Shown here: positions 11,363 through 23,461 of the stretch, piece by piece
Layout: each line of letters begins with the position of its first letter
Position numbering within the stretch: position 1 is the first letter of the stretch
NCBI RefSeq assembly: GCF_027744825.2
Contig: NC_071345.1
Coordinates: forward strand, 4,494,501 to 4,558,500
Direction of reading: 5' to 3'
Source of the DNA: Synchiropus splendidus
Taxonomy: Eukaryota > Chordata > Actinopteri > Syngnathiformes > Callionymidae
DNA length: 64,000 nt
Program-made: the position numbers and the translations under genes
Notes under the pieces: generated by a model
The model's database searches: none
Told to the model about the DNA's origin: nothing
Seen by the model: only the letters and a program-made list of their open reading frames with translations

Positions 11363-14300
11363 TGTGATGCAGATGCATTTATTGTAGCCCAATCTCAAAC
11401 CCATTATAATAATTTCCAACTTTTCAAAACAAACTGATGCATAAAACCTACAACAACACTGTCAAAAAAACAACACATTTCCACCAACATAGTTGTGAGG
11501 TCAACTTAAACTTGAAAAGAGATGACTTTTAGGTTTCAATATTCCCTATGCAGTACATATGATAAGGAATAGCTTCAACTGATTTTTGATCTACTCATTT
11601 GTTACATTTTGACTATAAAGTGAGAACATGAAGAAATGTTTGTGTCTGTGACTGCACCTTACCCTCCTTCTATCATCATACGTCGCACCCATATCTGAGA
11701 CAAACACGCAGGAGTTTCTTCCTCTCCTGTCTCCAGACAGAGTGAGTGTCACACCACGTTCCAGGGCAAACTGATTTGTGGTGAGATTTTATACAAAATG
11801 GCCGCCTCCAACCTAGCGTGCCGGCCGACAGGTCGCTGACTGATGAAGCGCTTCCACTCTCCACTCACCTCCGCGTTTTCCTTCTCAGATCCTTCATCTG
11901 GCAGGGACCACCGCTACGGTTAGGATGATTATGCAGTCAGCTTTAATGTCTGGGCTTTAGCACTACATCTTACAACAGCTTGAAAGAGAAAAGTCATCTG
12001 CACTCCATAACTTACTGGCCGGCGCTGTGAAATGTCACCGCATGTCACAAAGTTCTGCTTCGGGGGGCGGCTGGAGTTTCACCAGAGAGGCTGCGGATTA
12101 TTTTGAAAAGAGCAAATCCAGAACCTTGTTCTCACCATGTCTTCTGCTGGGGTGTTTTTCTTCTGCTTGTGTCCACTTGTTTATTTTTCCTTTTAAAAAT
12201 ATGACATCAACAATCCACGGAAACGTACACAGGGGTGTTCGTTCAAAGCCGTAAATTCTAATCCAGAAGGCAGAACAGACACAATCTCCACCGAGAGTTT
12301 GAAACAACACATATGGAAGCTGACTATTTTGCTGTATATGTAGGGGAATATAAGCGTCTATATATCTACTAGGGTATAGTTTCTTATTACATTTTAAATA
12401 ATAATATTTGTGTGGAAAAAACGACCAGGTTAAATATACTCAAGTTAAATCATGATTTTTAAAAAAAAAAAAGAAAAGAAATTAGTTGTGATATTTCCAA
12501 TAGCAATTCATAAAAAATAAAGATTTCTCATTTATACTGAAACAGAAAATGTATTTATTTAGTTTTATATGTCGTGTCCCGAGAGCTAATCTTTATTTCT
12601 TATTTAATCCCCAAAGTCTCATGAAACTGTCCCAGATAACCAAACAAGCAGTGAACAATAGACCCTTTGTGAAAACTGCCAACGTACCCAAGCTTGTGCA
12701 GGTGTTTGGTTTTTCCCCAAACTAAACGGTGAATGACATGGTTTGATGACCCGTTGACCAAGCTATGTGGGGTAAAATAATAAACCCTTCGCATGTACAA
12801 ATGTTATTGAAACAAATGTTAGCGTGAGACGGATCGCATGAATACATTCTCTGGTACGACAACGGTACGAGACACTGATGCGGCGATTGCTGCTGCCATT
12901 TGGATAGGTTCACTTGTTCTTGGAAAGAGTGGGGTGGAAAAGTAGTTGGAGAGCTGATCTGTGTTTGAGCCACCACATTACACACCGGTTTAATCGTATA
13001 CTCATCTGATTTTTTTTTTTTTGGTGTCTTCAGTGCTCAATAAGATTTCAATGGCACAGTAGATGAAGTTTATCTCTCTTCTAAGGCGTCAAATATCAAG
13101 TCAAGTACTGACAAATGGACTTCAGATTGGGCGAACTTTTGAACTCAAGGGGCCTCATTGGATTCAGAAAATTGATGGATGTCTCTGGAACAGATGGATG
13201 GGATATCACAGCATGGTGCCATGCCTGCCCCTGAAGTATGCTGAGTTGAAAATGGTATTGTTGTCATAAAGCAATGAAAACAAAGGTTTAGGAGTGAGAA
13301 GCTTGGCGGCACTTGTGTGTGCCTAAACTGGCCGAAAATAATATAAAAACTTTTGAGAGATTCAGCGGCTCATATGTTGAGCCACTTTACTGCTGGTGGT
13401 CATAATCTTACAGCTGACTGACGTATTCCCCTGAATACTCTACGGCATTAAATAAAAACTGTATTTTGAAGACTGAAAAAGCGCCTGCTGAATGACGAAT
13501 GCACAGTCAATTCTACACCTCACCTCTTAGAAAGAAAAATGTTCAATGTTGAATGATTTATTATGATTTATTGATGTGACCTCATATCACACCTTTTTGT
13601 GATTCATTGAGCCTGTGGATGGAGATCAGCTGAGCAGTTCAAGGACAGGCCAAGTGAAATGGCTCACAGTATGGGAGGAATGACATTTTATGTCAGCAAA
13701 TATTTTCCCTCTTAGTTTAAAGTTGAACTAAGTTCCAAGTTGTTTCAGCGAGATGAAAACGAAACAGACCTTTTCACCATGTTTTCTTATTCAATCCAGT
13801 ACACCTGCCAAAAGATTTGGAAGGCTGGCAATGTGCTTTGAAAAAAAACAAAAAAAAAAAACAGTTTCAGATTTTTAATTTCACCAAACATCGTTACAGG
13901 AGGCGAGAAGTGAATTGTTTGTCCCGACCGCGACTTTGACGTAAACAGGTAGAGCTGCGAGAGTGAGAAGGAGGAAACATGTCGCCGCTGGCAGGAGAAC
14001 AAAAGTTGACCCAGATCAATTCTCAGCTTAACATCGAGAGGACTGGCCAGAGAAAGTAAATCTCTCGGGCTCACAGGATCGGACACTGATCCAGCTATGG
14101 AGATGCCAAAATGTCAAAACGCAGGAATTCAGACGCTTTCAAAACATGAGAAGAAAACCACTGTTAAAAACGTCCTGACAGCCCATGGAAGAATTGACTC
14201 ACTGTGGTGGGATGTTTACCGGCCATTTTCACAGTTATGTGTTTCAACAACAAGCGCTGAGATGATTTTACACTTGCCTCTAAAAAAAAAAAAAAAAAAA

Positions 14301-16700
14301 AAGTTCACACTTATTGCTAAACCTATTTGTGTTGTGAGAAAGGTGGAATGATGTGTATTATTACAGCTTGACTAAACCACTGAGCAGCAGCGTCACACTT
14401 AGTCATCACTAACAGATTCAAAATGTTCATTGCCTCATGAATAAAACCATGTGAAAAATTTAAAAAAATGAAGCTCTCGTTCTTTATATTTCAATATAAA
14501 CTAACTTATTGAATACCCAATAACATAAAGTATGACTGGTAGTCGAATAATAGCAGATAACAACTTTCACATCTTTCATTTAATTCCCAGTATTTGCAAC
14601 AGTTTTTGGCACTTATCCAATGAGTTGTTTATACAGAGTTTCCAGCCAAAGGAAAACATGAACAAAAACTACAATAAATAAATAAATAAAAAATCTAATC
14701 TTGAGGGTGTATTAAAAAATATAGAGCAAGGAAAAAAGTACAAGAATAAAAACATGGCACTGTTACATATAATAATGCGAATACAAAAATTTAAAATACA
14801 TAAAACAAAATATTTTATTAAAGAAATAAACACAAACTAAAAGTGGAAATGTTATATAAAAAATATTATTGAATTAAAAATGCAGATTGGAACCATGATC
14901 ATATGTGTAAAAGCATGAAACAATTGACCACACCAGATAATCTCTGGCTGCATCTTGTGTCAAGTGCAGTGCGGTCATTAAATGAATCCCAACTTTGTCC
15001 TGTTTCCGTTTTATCTCTGTTTTCTGGCTTTTTTTTTTTTACCCGCACATGAATCAGTTGACACCCAAGGAGCTGATACAATCACATAACAACTCAGTTT
15101 GCTGTGACAGACAGTCAGATCTCAGCTTCGGCATCATAAACATCCTCTTATCTCCGACAGCGTTTTTCACCGCGCTTCTTCTTCTTTTTTTTTTTGTCCC
15201 ACTTCACAGACATATTTATTATAGATAATACTGTAAACAGTGTGTTTGTGCTCAGCCTGTCTGATAAATGGCAGGTGTGTTTTGGTGGCTGTCCCGTTCC
15301 GTGTGAGCGAGATCCCCTGCAGGAGCGGCTCACAAATGTGTCCAGCATACAGCAGAGTCCACCAGTGCTGTGGGCTTATAGGAGGATGTTGGTTCAGGCC
15401 TGCAGGGAGGGAACGTTCAGGCTTCCTTAATCACAGCACAAATGCCTTTATTCATCTTCTGAACAGTGCAATTAATTTCGGTGCCAGTGTCAGAACCTTT
15501 GGGGAAATCTGACCTGTTATTGCCTCTCAGAGCTGCGCATGTTCTTTCTCTCACTGGAGGTTCCAGACAGGCATTCAGAACTCATTTCAGGGCTTATATA
15601 ATATTCACATTCAGCACTTGCTGAGGCCCTTCTTAAGTTTCTTTGTGCTAAATATACAATGGAACTATTCCTCAGGAGCCAGGCTTTTGTGTAAAAAAGC
15701 ACACGGCAATATTAAAACATAATTAAAAACCACGGCTCTTTAGCTTCACGCTAGCTGTTGGGCTAATTAAAAAGAGGTTTTTTATTTATTTTTTATTCTT
15801 CCTGAACCCAGGTACTGCATTCACAACCCACTTCTGTCAGAATGTAAAGCAGACGGATGGATTAGTAAAACACAAAGGGCTCGCAGAGGGAATAAAATGT
15901 GTGATTAAATAGGAAATTAAATGTTTTATGTAAAGAGTAAGCAATTATGTTTATTTTTATTATTATTTTATATGTTATACATTTTTCTTTTTTTAATATT
16001 CGCAAATCGCTTCAGTAATGAAGTTCTCATTCATCATAATTGAAGTTAATATATTTAATATGTATATATTTAATATATATAAGTAGGTCTGAAGGGCATT
16101 TTGCATTGGCAAAGTCTCAGGGTCACTTGTGTATTATATTCATATATTATTAATAAACGTGTGTGAAAGAGATAGTGAACATTTATTTCTGCTGTTTATA
16201 TGTATACATTTATATATATAGTCACCGACTTGAGTGAGGTAATCGCAGGCTCCATAATAGCTTCCATAACACTTTTACTGCAGATCTGTCCCAGGCTTTT
16301 CACCGCCGCCTGCAGACGCGAACCACTGCGGCTGGAAACCACTAGGAGACACTGATATTTTGCTTAAGTTCACAGAAATTACAGCCTCTCAAACCGGCTC
16401 AACAGAATCCCTTCTTGAAAAGCCTAGTGAAATATAGCGGCCATGTTTACTGTACAGCTTCTGTTGTCACGTTTATTTTAACGCCTGAGTGCTAGTTTGA
16501 GGATCGATCTGTTTAGTGGCAGTGTCATATATCGCCAGCCTGTGAGGTCCTGCGCTTTGTCTTGCTGAAAAAGATTTTGTTCTCCATGTCCGGACCTCTT
16601 TCAGAGATGCTCAGTCATCTGGGAGAAGCTCAGAGTAGAGTAAGGGAACCCCAGGGATGTTTGTTATTACAATATGACACAACTGTGATTCAGCGAGGAA
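11363..16700. other. Long unique stretch, no gene seen
   Basis: This is mostly ordinary AT-rich DNA with A and T tracts (12460, 13010, 13850, 14282, 15185). Pieces around 11640-11890, 12020-12180, 14970-15180 and 15470-15780 are more complex and could be regulatory. An ATG frame at 13063-13269 and one at 14097-14351 have no recognisable domain; the latter runs into the A-tract at 14282. No splice-linked exons were found. Confidence 0.35.
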
Positions 16701-16727
16701 AGAAGTTAATGGGTGATAGATAGATAG

Positions 16728-16840
16728 ATAATGTTAACTCAAGGAAGAGTGACATAGAATGTGGAGTACCTCAAGGCTCAGTTCTAGGACCCAAATAGTT
16801 CCTACTATATATTAATGATATCTGTGAGACAACTCTCACA
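16728..16840 (+). pseudogene. LINE reverse-transcriptase fragment
   Basis: The plus-strand frame starting at 16736 reads CGVPQGSVLGPK, then a TAG stop, then FLLYINDI. GVPQGSVLGPxLFxxYxND is the conserved block of non-LTR retrotransposon reverse transcriptases just upstream of the catalytic motif. The stop falls where a leucine is expected. Only about 100 bases are recognisable, and a small GATA repeat (16715-16730) interrupts the upstream side. This is a dead scrap; the clade cannot be fixed from this block alone. Confidence 0.85.
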
Positions 16841-17255
16841 GTGGAGAGGATCGAAAACAAATAATTAAGAACAACGAAAATGCGCAAAAAAAACAAAAAT
16901 AAAAAAAGATGGAATATACAATTGCAGATGAAAAACTTTTTTTTTCTCATCGAATAGTGGACTCCATCATATGCGTGACAATTATCAGCACTAGATTAAA
17001 TCGAGTATTGAAGGTGAAATGTTACACGTCGGTAGCTGCTCCTCCACACCTCTGCTCCGTAGTGTGTGGGAATACAGTACAATTCAGTGTTTTCAACACT
17101 CTTTCATTCAAATAGAATTTGCATTTGTTCATTATATACAGCTGCCAGGATATTTTCATTCTGCTGTTTGTGTTGTGCGTTTGTGTGTTTCCATGAGAGC
17201 TGCTCCTCTATACTAAATTGTATGTAAAAATAATAACAACAACAACACTAATAAT
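16841..17255. other. Unique AT-rich sequence
   Basis: A frame opened by TTG or ATG near 16909 to 17115 has no recognisable domain. Nothing else supported. Confidence 0.3.
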
Positions 17256-17504
17256 TAGTAATGGGTGAATGAGGTATCATGAAACAGTATTACAGGGTTG
17301 ATGAAACAGTTTCCTAATTTTCAGAGGCCAAAAGATGGCGCTCTTTGTTTAGAAATGATGTGAGGTTTCATTGAAATAGTTGATCAAGTCCAACTATTTT
17401 ACAGCAGACAGTGACCCCTGTTGGCCTCTGAAAATCAGGACACTGTTTCATGAAACCTCATCAACGCTTCGATACTGGGTCATGAAGCCGCATCAACCCA
17501 TCAC
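17256..17504. mobile_element. hAT-like foldback element, copy A
   Basis: Ends read TAGTAATGGGT and ACCCATCAC, close to the TAGTGATGGGT/ACCCATCACTA ends expected of the family. The arms are long and imperfectly inverted: ATCATGAAACAGT with CAGAGGCC on the left, GGCCTCTG with ACTGTTTCATGAAACC on the right. Related copies lie at 28.3, 40.6 and 47.6 kb. TAGTGATGGG-type ends suggest hAT ancestry, but there is no transposase. This is the fullest copy, about 249 bases. Confidence 0.75.
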
Positions 17505-18184
17505 AAATAATAATAAAAATAACAAAGCCGGGTCAACAAATGTCATATAATTTATTATGGCAAGTATTTACAATGTATTGGAGGAGGCTGAACAACTTTG
17601 TGTGTCACACTGTTGTCATTTTTGGAGCTCTTCAGATCAACTCTATATTTGATTCTTGGTCACCTTGTTCTTAAAGCTCTTGCAGGCCACATGAATTGAA
17701 ATAGCAGGGAGTTTGACAGGTATTCAGACATTTATCGCTACCATTCCCACCGTGCCTGCACTCTCCTCGTCGCCGCCTCGGCTCCCTGCATCCTCCTCTC
17801 TGATACAACAAAAGTAAAATAAGGTGAAGATTATGCTGTGCTGGAAATGTTACACAATCATCTAAAATCCAGCCTATTTGGCTATACAAGACATCAGAGG
17901 AAGCTCGGAAGCGTATTTGCATGTAAATACGATTCTGGTTATCAGCCGTGCATGAAGGAACTGTCTGCATCAGGCTGCAGAATATTTAAGGAGATTTGGC
18001 TTCAAACAATGTTCTTGTTTGTATTCATACAGTAGTCATCATCAAGGCTTCTGAACCACAGTATCAGTGCTGAAATATGAAACTGACCACTTTTGATTTT
18101 GATCTGAACACTTTGTGAAGAGCGATACAGTCTCACAGACTTGCTTCTCAAATGTAGATTTGTCTGAGTGTGTTTAAGCAAATC
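17505..18184. other. Unique sequence, no gene seen
   Basis: Small AAT and AAC runs flank the upstream element. Overlapping short frames at 17670-18035 and 18002-18217 have no domain. Nothing else recognised. Confidence 0.35.
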
Positions 18185-18440
18185 TATCCTAGTGAGGACC
18201 AATTTTGGGGAAAGCATGTCCTAGTGGGGCCTTTACAGTGTGTCTCCAAAGTATAGCCTCAATTTGAGGGGAAACACTTCAAAATAACTGGGTCATTTTG
18301 TACTGGGTTTAAGTTAAGTTTAGTTACGAGCCCTAGTTACGTTAGGCCATTTGTTTTTGATGGCTAAGTTAAGGGTGGGAGGCCGGGGAAAGCATTTTGG
18401 CAATGAATGGACCCCACAAATACAGTGCGTGAGTGTTTGT
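18185..18440 (+). repeat. Dispersed GGACCCCACAA repeat, tandem copy 1
   Basis: Shares with the next copy the blocks GAGGACCAATT, CAATTTGAG, ACTTCAAAATAACTGGGTCATT, TTAGTTACGAGCCCTAG, GGGGAAAGCATT and ACCCCACAA (longest block shortened in description). The family is a familiar teleost dispersed repeat usually followed by a GT microsatellite. An inverted copy lies at 29.46-29.69 kb. There is no coding capacity. Confidence 0.75.
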
Positions 18441-18725
18441 GTACCAGGTTTCATCCTTACTTGTGGGGACCAATTCTTGACAAAACACTGTCCCTGTGAG
18501 CACCTTATGCCTTCGTGGCCGGACCCCACAAGGTTAATCCCGAATTTGAGTATTGAAGACTTCAAAATAACTGGGTCATTATCATTGCGTTCAGTTTAGA
18601 GTCCTAGCTAAGGTTAGCACTTTGGGTTGTATGGTTTGAGAAGTTGGGGAAAGCATTAGGTAATGAGAAACCTCATAATGTTTCCTCAAGGATAGCAATA
18701 CAAACCTGAGTGTGTGTGTGTGTGC
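18441..18725 (+). repeat. Dispersed GGACCCCACAA repeat, tandem copy 2
   Basis: Same orientation as copy 1 and directly adjoining it. It begins CTTGTGGGGACCAATTC and ends in a (TG)n run at 18711-18724, the arrangement typical of the family. The two open frames across 18320-18599 are antiparallel shadows of the repeat. Confidence 0.75.
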
Positions 18726-20364
18726 AAGAAGAAGCCTGGGGCATCATCTGAGAGGTGTGAACATGCTTAGAGTTCCGCACTTAAATGCGTAATTTTACAA
18801 TAGTATCTGAATAGGAGCTATCATACACCTCTCTTACTCATAGAATTTGGGGAAAAATAATTATATTTTTAAACTGTTTATTGTTCCTGGCCCGCCATTT
18901 GAAATCACCTGCATTAACCTGTGGAATCCATGACAACACAGGATGCTCAGTACACTTGGCTCTGCGTGTCTTCCTGCATTTTCACGATGTTGAAAACAAA
19001 TGGAGACAAAGGCTTTATTTCTGCGTGACCTTGTTCTTATGATGTTTTTCCAGTGAGCGGCCTTTTTTACAGTTTTTACAGACACACGGTAAAACTCACA
19101 AATCTGTGTGGGCCTTGCTCAAATTGACTGGGGCAGCGACTTACAAAGTAGCACATGGAAGGTAAACGCGTTGTGACGGTTAGTGCTGATTTTTTTCTTT
19201 TTTACCGAGTTGAAAACACGGTTTTAGCATCGCGCCAGCTAATTGGCAGATGTGACAGGTGAAATTTCAGGAAGGCGAAGCACTTAAAAATGTTGCTTTT
19301 ATCGTTTAAAACAGCTAATGGAATCAATCTGTCAGGCACATCTTAATTTTCTCTTTCACTTACTTGCAACCGTCGTGTTTTTCAGGAGGCGGTGGCTGGT
19401 TTAGGAAACAAATACCAACAAGCAGGCGTGGAAATAAATGGCTCCTCCGCGTGGCGCCCGCTGCATGTCAAGCGTGTGAGCATATGTGTGCACGCTGTTT
19501 ATTAATGTGCAAACGTGCTGGCCAAACATCTGGCTCACCTCTGCGTTTGAACAGTTATGCGCTACACACGGGTCAAAACAACAACTGCCAAACAAGCCAT
19601 TAGGATCAGATTTATGGAAGAAGAAGTAGCATATGTTCCGCAGAGCGGGTCCGATCACTCTTTAAGACAAGCCCCGTCTCCCCTAAAAATCACTTAGGGA
19701 TGACCTCATTTGGAAGGCCTCAGCAAACTCGCTACTTTCCTTACGTTCCCCTAATATTTACACAGAGCATCTTTGTCCAAGCGCGTCGCTCACCCGGCAA
19801 ATAGTTTCTTCAGTTGGGAGTGGAGGGAAGGGAAAAAAAAATCTTTCATCGTGCCGCCGCTGTGGCGCGGATCCCTCATTCCCTCATCTTTTTCTAATTA
19901 TGCGCCGCTACTTTTTCTCAATTGCTCCATAAAATGTTTTTCATGTTAAAAAAAAAAAGAGGTCCAGAACCCAATTAGCACTGGAGCCAAGAGGAAGCGC
20001 GCTGTTCCTGCTCAATGGAGTCAATTATAACCGTGTGGAGGTCTGTGAGAGCGCTATGCGTCTGGCCGATTAAAACAAGCCTCCAGGGACTCACCTGAAT
20101 TGACGGAATCACACATTCGGCGCGCAGGCACCGTGTTTACGGGACATTTAGAGTTGCCATTCACTTGCAAGTGGAATCGGTGCATTGATTTCCATTTAAA
20201 GGTCCTGGTAAGTGGGCACAAAATTGAAACGGAATCTGGTGTCTGCTTGTATAGACATATGTAAATAGATGTTTTGTATGAGTGCTTTTATCAGCAATGA
20301 CTATTTAACCCCCGGCATTCATTTGCCGGGCGTTTGTTTTCTACACCAGGACACCCTTCGCTGA
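18726..20364. other. Unique sequence; strong candidate regulatory block at 19.36-20.22 kb
   Basis: From about 19360 to 20220 the sequence is complex, balanced in composition and free of repeats. It carries many homeodomain-type cores (TCTAATTATGCG near 19895, CAATTGCTCC, CCAATTAGCAC, CAATTATAACC, CCGATTAAAAC). That is what ancient vertebrate non-coding enhancers look like. Conservation was not and cannot be measured here. The open frames at 19364-19658 are not persuasive as coding. Confidence 0.35.
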
Positions 20365-20640
20365 CCTTAGAATGAAGAGGAAACCGGGCTTTCTCAGTCT
20401 GTGGCCCCCGACCATGGAATGCCCGATGTTAGACAGGCACCATCACTGTCCACTTTTAAAACACTTCTTAAAACGCACTTTTACTCTTCGGCTTCTATAC
20501 AACTGCAGAGCTGATCTTTTTAGTAATTTTTAGTGTTACTTATCGGGTTAAATTTTATGTATTTAATGTTTTTAATGTCTTCGTGACAATCTTTTTAGGT
20601 GCTTTATAAATAAATATGATATGGTATTATATGGTTAGAA
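20365..20640 (+). mobile_element. LINE (L2-like) C-terminus and 3' end, frameshifted
   Basis: One frame gives FSVCGPRPWNA. A shift of frame just after it continues as DVRQAPSLSTFKTLLKTHF, the classic L2/CR1 ORF2 tail (WNxLPxxLRxAxSLxxFKxxLKTxLF). The 3' side reads TTTTTAGGTGCTTTATAAATA and ends AATATGATATGG, like L2 3' ends whose GCTATATAAATAAA is followed by a short simple repeat. The copy is 5'-truncated and dead. Confidence 0.8.
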
Positions 20641-21499
20641 TGTGTCCAGGGGAGAGTCGTGAGAAATTCACATAAAATTTGGGTTTCTAGACGCTAAATC
20701 ATTTTGTTACAGTGAGATTTTATGACGCTAAACAACGTATGAATGGACGATTTGAAGCATTGAACACGTTCAAGAGCCGCTAAGGCGCAGAAGACTGGAT
20801 CTGTGAAGCTCTTTTTAAGAACACTTAAACATTTCTTTCATTCGGAGCCATAAATTTGTCATCAGTTTCTTAAGAGCAAAGTTTGTTTCAGTCTGACTGA
20901 AGGGAAAAGGTGGGCAGGTTTAATTTTCGCTGGTGATGGTGCCAGGAAAACCACTTATCTATAGAAATCATTGTTAACAGGAAGTTCCTTTTTCTTGGAG
21001 ACATTTGAAAAGGTCTTCCCATTTTCTCCTCCACCTGTAGCCGCTACATTGCCCCCACAGATCTGCCTGCAGCAGCCGGCTCAGCGCGCTGTCAAGGACT
21101 GCATTGGCTATTGATTTCCACTCCTCAATAACTAATGTCTCCTGACCTCAGCTACATATTAAGAAGAGTTTCTTCCTTTTCGAGTGGCGAGGGGGAATGA
21201 AGCATCAACAACTTATTTGGCACATACTGCCTCAAAGAAACGATTAAAGCGGCAGATTTCAATGAGCCATTTAGCCCTTACTTCGCTCTCGGCCGGAGAG
21301 TTCGATGGAAGATTAATTGTTTTATCTGAGCCAGGGAGATCGACCAATGAGGACGACTTTCACTTCCCAACTCTGCAGCATCAACAGCTTTTTTTTAAAA
21401 TGGTTTTTGTGGACAAATGTTAAGCAGGACATGTTTTAAGCACTTTCCGCAAATGCTGTTGCGATGTACGGAGGCCATTTCTCTAGCGCCAAAATGGCA
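20641..21499. other. Unique sequence; candidate regulatory block
   Basis: From about 21040 to 21420 the DNA is complex and balanced, with TTGGCTATTGATTTCC, TCAATAACTAATG, AGATTAATTGTTTTATC and GACCAATGAGG motifs. This is a candidate conserved non-coding element. A short open frame at 21184-21423 opens with GTG rather than ATG and has no domain. Nothing else was recognised. Confidence 0.35.
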
Positions 21500-21694
21500 G
21501 ACACTTTATATATATATTTTATGTATTTCATTTTATTTTTAAATATACTTTATATATTAGATTAGATTAGATTTTCATTATTTTTATTTATATTTATTTA
21601 TATTATTTTCATTCCATTTCATTTTATTGTGTTGTGTACAGAGCATGTTGCGAACATCATTTCCCTTGGGATTACTATAGTTTTCTGATTCTGA
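21500..21694 (+). mobile_element. LINE 3' tail, plus strand
   Basis: AT-rich sequence with TTAGA repeats leads to CATTTCCCTTGGGATTACTA and then TTTTCTGATTCTGATTT. This closely resembles the 3' tail of several teleost LINE families (TTTCCC..GGGATTAATAAAGTNNTCT followed by a short tandem end). No coding part is recognisable. Confidence 0.5.
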
Positions 21695-22310
21695 TTTATT
21701 CTTCCCACAAAGGGGGAATTTGGGTTGTGACAACAGCACACATTACAGACAAACTTAGAACATCAGAGACATAGACACATAGTCAGCACTACAGAAACAT
21801 AAAAATGGACATCATAACAAAAGAATGGAATATGCATTTTTTTAAAAAACAATACATTGAAATAAACAAAAACAAATACCCAACAATGTACAGTGAGTCT
21901 AGTCAAAGTCCACCACTGTGCAACCTGATAGCAATGAGCAGGAAGGAACGATGAGTTCTAGAAACGGCTCCACGCTAGCTAGCATTGTGTCTCACTGTCC
22001 CACTGATGGTAACTAGCTCTGCTAGCGCGTCATCTGGATGTCGTTGCGAACGTTGCTGGGCAGTGACTCCACATTGACAGACAGTCAATGTCGTCGCACC
22101 CACCTCACTCGGCGCCCAGTTCCAGCGCGACTCCCCCGTCTAGGGAACAGGCGACCACCAGCACAGTCGCATCACTGACATGGAGTTAGCATGTAATCAA
22201 TCACTGTCCAGGTTGGGTCTGGCATATAAAAAAAAAAGACAAAAATATAAGAGCAGACCAAACAAAAAACACAAAGAGCAAGAGCTGCTGTAGTGGCCGC
22301 CACTGGTACG
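21695..22310 (-). mobile_element. LINE 3' region, minus strand, abutting the previous tail
   Basis: Plus strand reads TTATTCTTCCCACAAAGGGG, whose complement (CCCCTTTGTGGGAAGAATAA) is another LINE 3' tail, like the one at 36.63 kb. Further in, the minus-strand translation near 21950 gives RFLELIVPSCSLL, which resembles the RFxxSFIPxAIRLLN tail of teleost LINE ORF2 proteins. Two LINE 3' ends therefore meet tail to tail. How far the element extends to the right is unclear. Confidence 0.45.
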
Positions 22311-23383
22311 GGCGTCTTTATTTCGCCTCTTCCGTTGGTTGGAGGGTTTTTGTGTACAAAAAAATGCTACCAATCTGATGGATTAAACTGGCACATCTTT
22401 AAATTTCACAGGTTTCTCAGGACGTCTCGTGTCGTAACACCCATGAGACAAAGTGGCTCAGTCATGATCATCAGATTTCTTTCCATCTTCTTTTGGCACC
22501 TCACTGCTGTCTTCCACTCCATCAGCAGGTCAACTGCGCAATTGATTTACACCTCTCACCTCATCACTTAGGTAACAATTCCCGAGCGGCTGCTTTTTCC
22601 GTGCATGATTCATAGCCCAGCGGTGAAATGTCCCAGTTGCCACTAATGAAGCATAAGGTCAGCCTTTAATCATCACCTGCTCGCGCGGCGTGAGCGCCTG
22701 CCCTCGCTAATCCAGTGTCTCGCTGAAAAGCTCCAACCTGCTGCAAATATGTGGCGTGTCAGGAGGGACAGGAAGCATATCCCTGCTCAAGCATCAGTGG
22801 CACCAATGGACATGTGTGCTCATGTGAACTCACTAACAATTGCTGAGCTACATATATGCAAATAAGGTTGTTTAAAAACTACCATCAGAAACTTTTGATC
22901 CTGAACAGCGTCATGGCTTCTGGTCTTCATAAAATGACTTCCACCTAGTCATGCACTTTACGATAGAAGCCAGCAGGATTCAATAAAAGCTGAAAAGCTT
23001 TTAAACAAAGGTCGCTGGAATTCTTCACCATTTTAGTTTAACATCCAGCATTTAAGGGACTTCACCAGTGTTCACTCAGGCTCATTAGTCTGATGAAGAA
23101 TTCATATATAAAGCCAAAAACAATATAATATCTTATGTGTAAGTATATCAATGAGGGGTGGGATTCAATTAAACAAAATATAGAATTAATGAGAGAATTA
23201 TAGAGAGGTATAGAGGTATATTAGTGTAACTAATGATGGACCCATACATACATTTAAATAACAAAATATAGTTTATTTGGCATCAGTTTGACAGGAGCAC
23301 AATAAATCACGATGGTGGCTATGTTCAAGTTTTTATATCACCTTATTTAAGCTAAAGCTCTTTTAATGTCTTGAAAATATTTG
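22311..23383. other. Unique sequence; candidate regulatory block
   Basis: The part from about 22560 to 22810 is complex and rather CpG-rich (TCGCGCGGCGTGAGCG), without a frame of interest. It could be regulatory. No gene was recognised. Confidence 0.3.
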
Positions 23384-23445
23384 TATAAGAATTTCAGTTT
23401 TATAAGAATTTCAAGTACATTTTATAAGAATTTCAAGTACATTCA
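23384..23445. repeat. Short tandem repeat of TATAAGAATTTCAAGTACAT
   Basis: Three copies beginning at 23384, 23401 and 23423. The first is shortened. Confidence 0.85.
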
Positions 23446-23461
23446 GTGTAGTGAAAAACCT

